20,525 nt of DNA from an uncultured Bacilli bacterium (lineage in GTDB: Bacteria; Bacillota_I; Bacilli_A; RF39; UBA660), in contig CANPXQ010000004.1 in NCBI GenBank assembly GCA_947586295.1, forward strand, positions 1-20,525, given 5' to 3'. The stretch's first letter is position 1. Each line of letters starts with the position of its first letter. Below, in pieces: positions 8,050-15,877 of this stretch. Under the pieces are notes generated by a model. That model saw only the letters and a program-made list of their open reading frames with translations, did no database searches and was not told where the DNA came from. The position numbers and the translations under genes are program-made.

Positions 8050-9218
8050 TATTTACCTCCTAGTTTCGCAATATAACCATAATCATAATTATCAAAAATT
8101 GTTGTTTGACTTTCCATTAATACTAAAACTTTAGTTATATTATTATCTTTAATATATTTATAAATATCTAATTTTTCCACATATTTAGGATTTAATACAT
8201 AAGTTTTATTATATTCATTCGCGATTAAATAATCTATTTGCCAAGCATAAGAATCACCTAAAATAAGTAGATTTTCATCTCCACTACCATTATAAATTAC
8301 TTCACTATATAAGCCATTATAATAACCTACATATTGATCATAAAATATTCCTTTATCTTCTTTTATTTTACGCGGTTTAAAATTTGCATCTGCTTGCTTT
8401 CCCTCTACTAAAGCCGTAATTTTAGTATCTTCATCAATGTACATAAACTTATCACTAATTTTTTTATCCGCTACCATTTTCCCAATTGAACCGTGATAAG
8501 CCATATCGGTTAAAACAATATCATAGGAAGGACAATTTAAATTAAGCATTTCACAAATATCTAAATATCCTTGATAAGCCCCATAACTATTCCAATGATG
8601 ATCTGTTCGGTAAAACATATGTTGATAAGCCTCTTTATCTTTTACAAAAAGTTCTCTAATCGTTACATTATCTAATTGATGTAAAAAATTATTCTTTATT
8701 TCATTCATATTTCTAATATTATATGCATTATTAAATTCTTGAAATTCATATCTACTAGGTAAATATATATATAATTGCGTTACTTTACTTAAATCATTAT
8801 AAAAACTTATTGCTTCGTCCATCTTACGATTAATATATTCATCATTTTGATTGGTTTGTAATATATAAAAATTATCTTTATTTAAGAAAATAAATTCCCC
8901 ATCACTATTAGTACCTAAAGAAGAAAACTCATTGTTAGAAAAATTTATTTTATTTTTTAACATTGGATAATAACTATTTACTTCACTATATAAAAACAAA
9001 TAATTAGATAATTTAGTATTAATATTATTTTTCAAATTAGTAAATTTAACATTTATTCTTTCGATTAAATTTCCTTCTGGTTTTAATACTGTATATATAT
9101 TATTATAAACGGGTTTAATTATTCCCTTTTGAATCATAAAAAACATCACAGGATACATTAAGAAAAAACCAAATATTACAATAATAAAAAAATAAGTAAT
9201 AAAATTTTTATTTTTCAT
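8049..9218 (-). CDS. DHHW family protein (SGNH/AlgX-like), partner of the MBOAT acyltransferase
   Basis: A 389-residue protein with one N-terminal membrane anchor (about 8-29) and an extracellular SGNH-hydrolase-like domain. The naming motif DHHWN is at 206-210 (YRTDHHWN) and the nucleophile motif GDSYAW at 321-326 with Ser323, so a full Ser/Asp/His-type site is visible. Relatives such as AlgJ, AlgX and PatB transfer acetyl groups delivered by an MBOAT partner to polysaccharide or peptidoglycan. Stop/start overlap with the MBOAT gene supports joint action. The start ATG at 9218 has AAAGG directly upstream. The role as surface-polymer O-acyltransferase is inferred from family and neighbour; the substrate is unknown. 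Confidence 0.9.
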   Translation of the reverse strand: MKNKNFITYFFIIVIFGFFLMYPVMFFMIQKGIIKPVYNNIYTVLKPEGNLIERINVKFTNLKNNINTKLSNYLFLYSEVNSYYPMLKNKINFSNNEFSSLGTNSDGEFIFLNKDNFYILQTNQNDEYINRKMDEAISFYNDLSKVTQLYIYLPSRYEFQEFNNAYNIRNMNEIKNNFLHQLDNVTIRELFVKDKEAYQHMFYRTDHHWNSYGAYQGYLDICEMLNLNCPSYDIVLTDMAYHGSIGKMVADKKISDKFMYIDEDTKITALVEGKQADANFKPRKIKEDKGIFYDQYVGYYNGLYSEVIYNGSGDENLLILGDSYAWQIDYLIANEYNKTYVLNPKYVEKLDIYKYIKDNNITKVLVLMESQTTIFDNYDYGYIAKLGGK

Positions 9219-9239
9219 ACCTTTCGCCTCATAATAATA

Positions 9240-9248
9240 ATTTTATCA
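9240..9248 (-). promoter_or_regulatory. Possible extended -10 promoter for the DHHW-MBOAT-MBL unit
   Basis: TGATAAAAT on the minus strand (TGn plus a five-of-six -10), about 22 bases before the start codon. No convincing -35 lies at 16-18 bases, so the call rests on the extended element. Confidence 0.35.
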
Positions 9249-9275
9249 TTTTCTAATTATTAATGCTACAAATAA

Positions 9276-9304
9276 TTGTTTTTATAATTATTTTTGGCTA
9301 TAAT
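9276..9304 (+). promoter_or_regulatory. Sigma-A-like promoter for murJ
   Basis: TTGTTT (9276-9281), 17-base spacer, TATAAT (9299-9304). The predicted transcript starts near 9311, leaving a leader of about 13 bases that just includes the AGAGG ribosome site (9313-9317). Confidence 0.7.
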
Positions 9305-9323
9305 ATTTATATAGAGGTTAAAA

Positions 9324-10940
9324 ATGAAAAAAAATGGATTGATGGATGGGGCTTTTATTGCCACTTTAGCTATAATCATTTCAAAAGTTTTAGGAGTTTT
9401 ATACGTTATTCCTTTTTATAATATAATTGGGGAAGCTGGAGGAGCTTTATATGGATATGCTTATAATATCTATAACTTCTTTTTAATTATTTCAAGCGCC
9501 GGTATTCCTTTAGCGATTAGTAAGATAACTAGTGAATATAATACTTTAAAACAATATAAAGAAAAAACATTTATGTTTAAATATTCTAAAAAAATAATAC
9601 ATATTTTTTCAATTATCTCTTTTCTTATTTGTTTTTTAGGAGCTCCTATTTTAGCAAATTTAATTGTTGGAGATTTAACTAATGGTAATAGTGTAAATGA
9701 TGTAGCGTTTGTAATACGCTGTGTTTCCTTTGCTATCCTCGTAGTACCTATATTAAGTATTTCTAGAGGTTATTTACAAGGACATAAATACATTAGTGCT
9801 CCTGCAATTGGTCAAGTAATTGAACAATTTGTACGGGTATTAGTTATTGTTATAGGTTCTTTTGCCGCCATAAAAGTTTTTCATTTACCTGTTGTAGAAG
9901 CTGTAGGTATAGCAGTGTTTGGGGCTTGTGCCGGAGCCATAGTTTCCTATGCCTATCTATTATGGAAAATGCGCAAAGTTAAAAAAGAAATATTTACCGA
10001 TTATGAAGAAGTAAATAAAACCGAACGAAAAAAAATATTCAAAAAATTAATTTACTATTGTATCCCTTTTATAATTATAAATGTAGCCAATACTATTTAT
10101 AATTTTGTAGATATGGTCTTAGTTATAAGAGGATTAAACCATTTAGGATTTCCCGCCCAAGATATTGAAACCATAAGTAGTATCTTTACTACCTGGGGAG
10201 CTAAACTTATTAGTGTAGTTACCGCTATTGCCACAGGCTTAGTTATCAGTTTAATTCCCAACATTGTTGAAGCCTATACCAAAAAAGATGAAGAAAAAGT
10301 TAATGAACATTTTAATAAAATTCTTCAAGTATTACTTTATGTTATCTTACCCTTAACAATCTTTTTAAGTATTTATGCTACACCTGTTTGGAGTGTGTTT
10401 TATAATGAGAGCCATTATGGACCATTAATATTTAAATATACTATTCTTTTAGCAACACTGGATAGCGCCTATATTATGGTTTGCAGTGCCCTACAAGGTT
10501 TAAGTAAAACCAAACTTATTTATACCTCAGTAGCAACAGGTTTAATTACGAAAACTATTTTAGACTTACCACTTATCTATCTTTTCGCTAAAATTGGTAT
10601 TCCTGCTTACTATGGAGCCATTTTAGCAACAACAATAGGTTATCTATTATCCTTAATTATTCCTCTTATCACCCTACATAAAAAATATAACTTTAGTTAT
10701 AAGAAAACATTTAGATCAATACCTAAATTATTATTAACAACCATTATATTAGTAATAATTAATTTACTATTAAAACCGCTCATTTTTAAACATCTAACTT
10801 CCAGAATAGAAATGCTTTTAGGACTTGCTTTTGTCGGAATTATCTCCTTTGTAATTTACTTTATCTTAAATAAAAAATTACTTGTCGAACTTATGGGAGA
10901 AAAGTTCTTTAAATTAAAAAAGAAAATTAAAGGAAATTAA
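9324..10940 (+). CDS. murJ: MurJ-type lipid II flippase (YtgP/SpoVB family)
   Basis: A polytopic MOP-superfamily exporter of 538 residues, expected to flip lipid-linked peptidoglycan precursor to the outer face. The start GAFIATLAIIISKVLGVLYV and the following GEAGGALYGYAYNIYNFFL closely follow the N-terminus of Bacillus YtgP, now called MurJ. About 14 hydrophobic segments can be counted along the length. YtgP is about 540 residues and SpoVB about 520, so length favours YtgP, though SpoVB is a close relative and the organism appears to encode spore-coat protein. The gene is monocistronic: own promoter, and a hairpin terminator overlapping its stop codon. Its end overlaps the convergent unknown gene by four bases (shared TTAA). 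Confidence 0.85.
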   Translation: MKKNGLMDGAFIATLAIIISKVLGVLYVIPFYNIIGEAGGALYGYAYNIYNFFLIISSAGIPLAISKITSEYNTLKQYKEKTFMFKYSKKIIHIFSIISFLICFLGAPILANLIVGDLTNGNSVNDVAFVIRCVSFAILVVPILSISRGYLQGHKYISAPAIGQVIEQFVRVLVIVIGSFAAIKVFHLPVVEAVGIAVFGACAGAIVSYAYLLWKMRKVKKEIFTDYEEVNKTERKKIFKKLIYYCIPFIIINVANTIYNFVDMVLVIRGLNHLGFPAQDIETISSIFTTWGAKLISVVTAIATGLVISLIPNIVEAYTKKDEEKVNEHFNKILQVLLYVILPLTIFLSIYATPVWSVFYNESHYGPLIFKYTILLATLDSAYIMVCSALQGLSKTKLIYTSVATGLITKTILDLPLIYLFAKIGIPAYYGAILATTIGYLLSLIIPLITLHKKYNFSYKKTFRSIPKLLLTTIILVIINLLLKPLIFKHLTSRIEMLLGLAFVGIISFVIYFILNKKLLVELMGEKFFKLKKKIKGN

Positions 10941-10962
10941 GTTTTAGTTAATTTCCTTTTTT
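10929..10962. terminator. Terminator of murJ, also at the end of the convergent unknown gene
   Basis: Perfect 12-bp stem (10929-10940 with 10948-10959), seven-base loop, then a T run to 10962 on the plus strand. The murJ stop codon lies inside the left arm. On the minus strand the trailing T run is interrupted, so termination there is probably weaker. Confidence 0.85.
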
Positions 10963-13045
10963 CAATATCTTGATATTTGGATATTTTTTCCGTTATTAAA
11001 TCATTTATATACCGTATTAACACATATTCACCAAAAAAATCTGAAAAATCATCTTCAATTATTTTACAGGCACTTTTAGGTAATGTTATCCAATTTTTAT
11101 TAAAATCAATAATTATTCTATCAATAGTCAATTCATATATTATTTCTTTTTTAGTAGTACCATCCATAATTTGATATTCTTCTAATGGTGTTGCTTTTAT
11201 ATAAGGTGACAATACGGTTCTTAGATTTTCGATATTTTCATAAAAAAACGACTTATCAAAATCAAGAAAATGAATTTCTTTTAAAGAACTATTTATTTGT
11301 TTATGAAAATTATATTTAAGGGGTATAACATTTGCCGGTATTTCAATTCTTTCAACATTTGCCACTGAAGCAAAATTAAAATTAAAAATTTTTAAGTCTG
11401 AATTAAGTCGCAACTCTTTTAATTCAGTATCACCCACTATATCTCCCAATACTATTTCTAAAGTTTTCGGTAGTATGACTATTTTACCCTGCATATTTTG
11501 GCGAATATATTTTACAAATTTCATAATTTCTTTCATTTGTTTTGGGTTTTTCAATTTACCTTCGCTTAGCCCCATTAAATAGCCAATTTTTTGTAATCCT
11601 TCTGGTAAATAATAATAAATATTATTATTAGCATTAGTTTGAAAATATTTTTTTAAAAACAAATATAAACCTAAGTCTTGTTTTTGATTTTGCATTAACT
11701 TCAATTCATTAATAGTTTCTAAGGATAAATTATCTTTCCATCTAAATTCTGGTTCATAAAAATTAACTTCCGGATAGTCACTTTTTTTAACATAAATATT
11801 TTTATATATTTCTTTTATTACATCAATATTAATAGGATAAGAAAACGCCAATAATAAATTCAATTTATACTTATTCTTTAATATTTCTAAAGCATCATAT
11901 TTACCGTTAGTTTGCAGTTCTTTTTTTAACAATCTTAAAATCGTAAAAGTATAATTTTTAAATTCTGTTTGAATACTAGATAACCCACTTTCTTTATTAT
12001 TATTTATAGCGCTTATTAGAGCATATATTATTTCTTCATATGTTTCTAATTCTAATTTGGGAGTAGTCGTATTTACAAATGGTTCAATTAATTTACAATT
12101 TTCCCAACAAGTTAAAATTTCAAATTTTAACTTGTATACTTTTTTTATATCATCTTTATCAATAATATTTTTTCCAAACTCATAAAATATTTTACATCTA
12201 TTTTCCAGTTCTAAAAGTTTAGAATATGTTTTTGCAAAATTATTGGCTTTGTTTATAAAATCTAATTCTATAGAATCCCGAAGAACTAAAATTGCATCAC
12301 ATAAATAAAGTGTTGTTGGTTCTTTATAATTATAAACATAATCTTCTAAGGCTATTTCCACTTTGGCCATATCATTTAATTCATTTAATTCATAAACTAC
12401 TTTCCCAAAAGCTTGCTTTTGATAAGCATTTAATTCTTCTTTTCTTTTGCTTATTATTATTTCTTCTTTTTCTTCTTCTTTTTCTTTGGTTATATCAAAA
12501 CATTTTAAACTATAATTATTTAAACATAATTTCAAAGTTTCTTTTTGATTCATTAAAATTACAAATATATTAGTTAAATTATTAATTTCATTTATAATAC
12601 TTATTTTCTTTTGCCTATTTAAAAATGTTTTCTTTAATATTTCTTTTAAAGCTATTATTCTCCATATTACTTCTTCTTCTAATTCTTTTATTCTTTCATT
12701 ATATATTGCAAACTTTCTTATCTTTACTAAAGCCTTTACTTTGTCTTCTTCATCAAATATTACTTTTTCAAACAATTCATCATCTAAAGTATTTTGTTCT
12801 ATTAAAGTATGAATCATATTTAACTTATTATGTAGTTCTGCACTTTTTAATTCATTACTTGTTAAGACTTTTTCTTTGATTAATATTTCTAAGTATTCTT
12901 TTTTATATAAATTTATCAACAACAAAATTTGATTATTATCTTTAAAATAATCTTTAGTAGGAACTTGGGCTAAAGAACTTAAACTTATTAATTCTTTAGT
13001 TATAAATCTAGTTTTTTGTTTTTTTAACATATCAAACAATTTCAT
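10937..13045 (-). CDS. Unknown ~700-residue helical protein with degenerate LRR_5-like C-terminus (downstream paralogue)
   Basis: Function not recognised. It has 702 residues, no signal peptide and no membrane segment, so it is probably cytoplasmic. Residues about 1-420 are rich in Lys, Glu and Leu and look all-helical, with a charged stretch around 187-203. Residues about 523-600 show the rhythm of BspA-type LRR_5 units: ILPKTLEIVLGD, then LKELRLNSDLKIFNFNFAS and VERIEIP. The next gene upstream is a paralogue of the same layout; both start MxLF...KKQK and share long conserved blocks, with residues 129-189 identical. AAAGGA lies upstream of ATG at 13045. The 85-base gap to the paralogue has no terminator, so the pair is likely co-transcribed. 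The end overlaps murJ by four bases. Coiled-coil scaffold or protein-interaction roles are possible but not shown. Confidence 0.85.
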   Translation of the reverse strand: MKLFDMLKKQKTRFITKELISLSSLAQVPTKDYFKDNNQILLLINLYKKEYLEILIKEKVLTSNELKSAELHNKLNMIHTLIEQNTLDDELFEKVIFDEEDKVKALVKIRKFAIYNERIKELEEEVIWRIIALKEILKKTFLNRQKKISIINEINNLTNIFVILMNQKETLKLCLNNYSLKCFDITKEKEEEKEEIIISKRKEELNAYQKQAFGKVVYELNELNDMAKVEIALEDYVYNYKEPTTLYLCDAILVLRDSIELDFINKANNFAKTYSKLLELENRCKIFYEFGKNIIDKDDIKKVYKLKFEILTCWENCKLIEPFVNTTTPKLELETYEEIIYALISAINNNKESGLSSIQTEFKNYTFTILRLLKKELQTNGKYDALEILKNKYKLNLLLAFSYPINIDVIKEIYKNIYVKKSDYPEVNFYEPEFRWKDNLSLETINELKLMQNQKQDLGLYLFLKKYFQTNANNNIYYYLPEGLQKIGYLMGLSEGKLKNPKQMKEIMKFVKYIRQNMQGKIVILPKTLEIVLGDIVGDTELKELRLNSDLKIFNFNFASVANVERIEIPANVIPLKYNFHKQINSSLKEIHFLDFDKSFFYENIENLRTVLSPYIKATPLEEYQIMDGTTKKEIIYELTIDRIIIDFNKNWITLPKSACKIIEDDFSDFFGEYVLIRYINDLITEKISKYQDIEKRKLTKT

Positions 13046-13130
13046 AACCTAAATCCTTTCTTATCTTGCTATTTTTCTATATATTGCACAATTAAGTTAT
13101 TTAGCATTTAATTATTTTTATATGCTATGA

Positions 13131-15224
13131 CTATAATATATTTTTCCTTTTTTTTCTTTTTTGACCTTGATATCTTTCCACTTTTTCAACTACATAATCA
13201 TTTATTTTCTCAATTAATTCCATTTTATCAATACTATAACTATAGGATTCTACACGGCAATTTTCTTTTGATAGAATAATAGAACTGGGATATCGTTTTG
13301 AATCACTAAAAGAAAATACTAACTCATCAATAGTTAATTCATATATATTTTTATAATTATTATTATAATTTATAATTTTTATATAAGGCCTTAATAAAAC
13401 CCAAAGATTATTTACGTTATTGTAAAAACAAGATTTATCAAAATCAAGAAAATGAATTTCTTTTAATTTTTCATTATTTGGTAAATGGTAACCTACTATT
13501 GGTTTAACAGTTGAAGGTATTTCTATTTTTTTAATATTAGCACCAGGTAAATAATTAAAATTAAAATATGCCAATCCCTCGTTTAATTTTAATTTTGGTA
13601 TTTCTGTATCACCAAATACATCCCCTAATATACTTACTAAAGTTTTTGGCAGTACTACTTCTTTACCTCGAGCGTTTTTACGAATAGCATCAACATAATT
13701 TAAAATTTTATACATTTGTTTTGGATCTTCAATTGTTCCATCGGAATATCTATTTGTTAAATAACAAATTTTATTTAACCCTTCTGGTAAATAATAGGTA
13801 AAACTATGATAGTCATAAGTATGATAATATTTTTTTAAAAACAAATATAAACCTAAATCTTGTTTTTGATTTTGCATTAGCTTTAATTCATTAACGGTTT
13901 CTAAGGGCAAAGCATAATTCCAAACAAACTGTCTTTCATAAAAATTAACTTCCGGATAGTCACTTTTTTTAACATATATATGTTTATATATTTCTTTTAT
14001 TACCGATACTTCTATAGGATAAGAGAAAGCCAATAATAAATTCAGTTTATACTTATCCTTTAATATTTCTAAAGCATCATATTTTCCATTTGTTTGTAGT
14101 TCTTTTTTTAACAATCTTAAAACCGTAAAAGTATAATTTTTAAATTCCATTTGAATACTAGATAATCCATTTTCTTTATTACTATTTATAGCATTTATTA
14201 AATCATATATTATTTCTTCATATGTTTCTAATTCTAACTTAGGAGTAATCATATTTACAAATGGTTCTACTAATTTACAATTTTCACTATATGTTAAAAT
14301 TGTAAATTTTATTTTATATAATTCTTTTAAATCTTCTTTAATTATTAATCTTTTGCCAAATTCATAAAATATTTTATAATATTTTTCAATATTGGTAATT
14401 TCATTTAATATTTTATCAAATATAACTTTTTGGTTTTTTAAATCTTTTTCTGTTCTTTTACAGAAAAAAGCTACCTTCTTTCGAAGTATTTCCACGTCTG
14501 CTTTATAATTATATACATATTCTTCTAAAGCTATTTCTGCTTGCGCCATATCATTTAAAGTAACTATTATTTGTTTTACTTTTCCAAATGCTAATTTTTC
14601 ATAAACCATCAATTTTTCTTTTCTGGCATTTAATAATTCTTTTTCCTTTTCTTGATCTTTCTCTTTAGTTATATCAAAACACTTTAAACTATAATTATTT
14701 AAACATAATTTCAAAGTTTCTTTTTGATTCATTAAGATTACAAAAATATTAGTTAAATTATTAATTTCATTTATAATACTTATTTTCTTTTGCCTATTTA
14801 AAAATGTTTTCTTTAATATTTCTTTTAAAGCTATTATTCTACTTATTACTTCTTCTTCTAAATCTTTTATTTGTTCATTATAGATAGCGAATTTACGTAA
14901 TTTTATCAAAGCTTTTACTTTATCTTCTTCAACAAATATTACTTTTTCAAATAATTCATCATCTAAAGTATTTTGTTCTATTAAAGTATGAATCATATTT
15001 AACTTATTATGTAGTTCGTTTTCTTTTAGGTCTTTACTTGTTAAAACTTTTTCTTTAATTAATGTTTCTAAATATTCTTTTTTTCTTAAATTAATCAATT
15101 CTAAAACTTCATTATTATCTTTAAAATAATCTATATTTACTACATTTGCTAAAGAACTTAAACTTATTAGTTCTTTAGTTAGTGCTTCCTTTTTTTGTTT
15201 TTTAAATAAATTAAATAAATTCAT
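13131..15224 (-). CDS. Unknown ~700-residue helical protein with degenerate LRR_5-like C-terminus (upstream paralogue)
   Basis: Function not recognised. It has 697 residues from ATG at 15224. A TTG two codons earlier (15230) is also in frame, but the ATG aligns with the paralogue start (MNLF against MKLF) and both genes share a similar ribosome-site region. No signal peptide or membrane segment is visible. The order is the same as in the downstream copy: helical N-terminal and middle parts, then an LRR_5-like segment (ILGDVFGDTEIPKLKLN followed by IKKIEIPSTV) and a variable tail. Blocks shared with the paralogue alternate with unrelated ones; residues about 241-286 do not align at all, and here that stretch is a Lys-rich coiled-coil-like segment. 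It has its own promoter (15252-15280), the likely source of transcript for both copies. It ends in TAG. Confidence 0.85.
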   Translation of the reverse strand: MNLFNLFKKQKKEALTKELISLSSLANVVNIDYFKDNNEVLELINLRKKEYLETLIKEKVLTSKDLKENELHNKLNMIHTLIEQNTLDDELFEKVIFVEEDKVKALIKLRKFAIYNEQIKDLEEEVISRIIALKEILKKTFLNRQKKISIINEINNLTNIFVILMNQKETLKLCLNNYSLKCFDITKEKDQEKEKELLNARKEKLMVYEKLAFGKVKQIIVTLNDMAQAEIALEEYVYNYKADVEILRKKVAFFCKRTEKDLKNQKVIFDKILNEITNIEKYYKIFYEFGKRLIIKEDLKELYKIKFTILTYSENCKLVEPFVNMITPKLELETYEEIIYDLINAINSNKENGLSSIQMEFKNYTFTVLRLLKKELQTNGKYDALEILKDKYKLNLLLAFSYPIEVSVIKEIYKHIYVKKSDYPEVNFYERQFVWNYALPLETVNELKLMQNQKQDLGLYLFLKKYYHTYDYHSFTYYLPEGLNKICYLTNRYSDGTIEDPKQMYKILNYVDAIRKNARGKEVVLPKTLVSILGDVFGDTEIPKLKLNEGLAYFNFNYLPGANIKKIEIPSTVKPIVGYHLPNNEKLKEIHFLDFDKSCFYNNVNNLWVLLRPYIKIINYNNNYKNIYELTIDELVFSFSDSKRYPSSIILSKENCRVESYSYSIDKMELIEKINDYVVEKVERYQGQKRKKRKNIL

Positions 15225-15251
15225 AACCAAAACCCTTTTTCTGTGAGTATT

Positions 15252-15280
15252 ATCTTAACATATTTATTTTAATTTAACAA
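15252..15280 (-). promoter_or_regulatory. Sigma-A-like promoter for the unknown tandem pair
   Basis: On the minus strand TTGTTA (15275-15280), a 17-base spacer and TAAGAT (15252-15257) preceded by TGT, an extended -10. The start codon is 27 bases beyond. Confidence 0.6.
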
Positions 15281-15305
15281 TAATCAATAAACAATTAATA
15301 AATAA

Positions 15306-15334
15306 TTGCAATTTTAAAAATATATATTTATAAT
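15306..15334 (+). promoter_or_regulatory. Sigma-A-like promoter giving a predicted leaderless transcript
   Basis: TTGCAA (15306-15311), 17-base spacer, TATAAT (15329-15334). Counting seven bases past the -10 puts +1 at about 15341, the A of the start codon. No ribosome site fits between. Confidence 0.7.
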
Positions 15335-15340
15335 ATTTTT

Positions 15341-15859
15341 ATGAAAGAAGAATTACGTAAAAAATACCTAATAATTAGAGAAAAAATAAAAAATAAAGAA
15401 AATAAGGATAATCTTATTTTCGAAAAAGTTATTTCTCATCCGAAAGTTATGAATGCTTCCGTTATACTTATTTATGTTTCTAAAGATAGTGAAGTTGATA
15501 CTCTAAACTTAATAAAATATTTTTTAAAAAAGAAAAAAGTAGCTGTTCCTAAAATCGAAAATAATACTATGAACTTTTATTATATTCATAGTTTAAATGA
15601 TTTAGAAAAAGGTTACTTTAAAATATTAGAACCTATTAGTAAAGAAAAAGTCACTAACTTTATTAATGCTGTATGCATCACACCAGGAATTTGTTTTTCA
15701 CCTAAGGGTTATCGAATAGGCTATGGAAAAGGCTTTTATGATAAATTTTTCTATCAAAATAAAATTTATGCTCTTGGCTTATGCTATAAAGAATGTTTAA
15801 TAGATATCCCTTTTTTAGATAAATATGATTATAAAGTAGATAATATTATAACCGATTAA
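15341..15859 (+). CDS. 5-formyltetrahydrofolate cyclo-ligase (MTHFS)
   Basis: Cytoplasmic enzyme of one-carbon metabolism that uses ATP to convert 5-formyl-THF to 5,10-methenyl-THF. It has 172 residues, slightly below the usual 180-200. The diagnostic block is PGICFSPKGYRIGYGKGFYD (115-134), the family's nucleotide and folate-binding motif, and the N-terminal MKEELRKKYLIIREKI is the usual basic helix. The start is therefore secure, yet there is no Shine-Dalgarno sequence: the six bases before ATG are ATTTTT and follow directly on the -10 box. Translation from a leaderless mRNA is the simplest reading. The gene stands alone between divergent and convergent neighbours. Confidence 0.93.
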   Translation: MKEELRKKYLIIREKIKNKENKDNLIFEKVISHPKVMNASVILIYVSKDSEVDTLNLIKYFLKKKKVAVPKIENNTMNFYYIHSLNDLEKGYFKILEPISKEKVTNFINAVCITPGICFSPKGYRIGYGKGFYDKFFYQNKIYALGLCYKECLIDIPFLDKYDYKVDNIITD

Positions 15860-15877
15860 AATAATATTTATTTTAAT
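15855..15877. terminator. A/T-only hairpin between convergent genes
   Basis: A perfect 10-bp inverted repeat (15855-15864 with 15868-15877) with a three-base loop, made only of A and T, spanning the nine-base gap between the cyclo-ligase and femX ends. It may serve as a weak bidirectional terminator; with no G:C pair this is uncertain. Confidence 0.35.

Noticed and set aside
12292..12879. Two Leu/Phe-rich plus-strand open frames
   Set aside because: Antisense shadows of the Lys/Glu-rich helical part of the unknown paralogue; no start signals.
13102..13127. Inverted repeat TAGCAT / ATGCTA between the two unknown genes
   Set aside because: Six-base stem with a 14-base loop and no T run; probably chance in AT-rich DNA.
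15225..15230. TTG start adding two residues to the upstream unknown paralogue
   Set aside because: The ATG at 15224 aligns with the paralogue's start and with its upstream ribosome-site region; the TTG is not needed.
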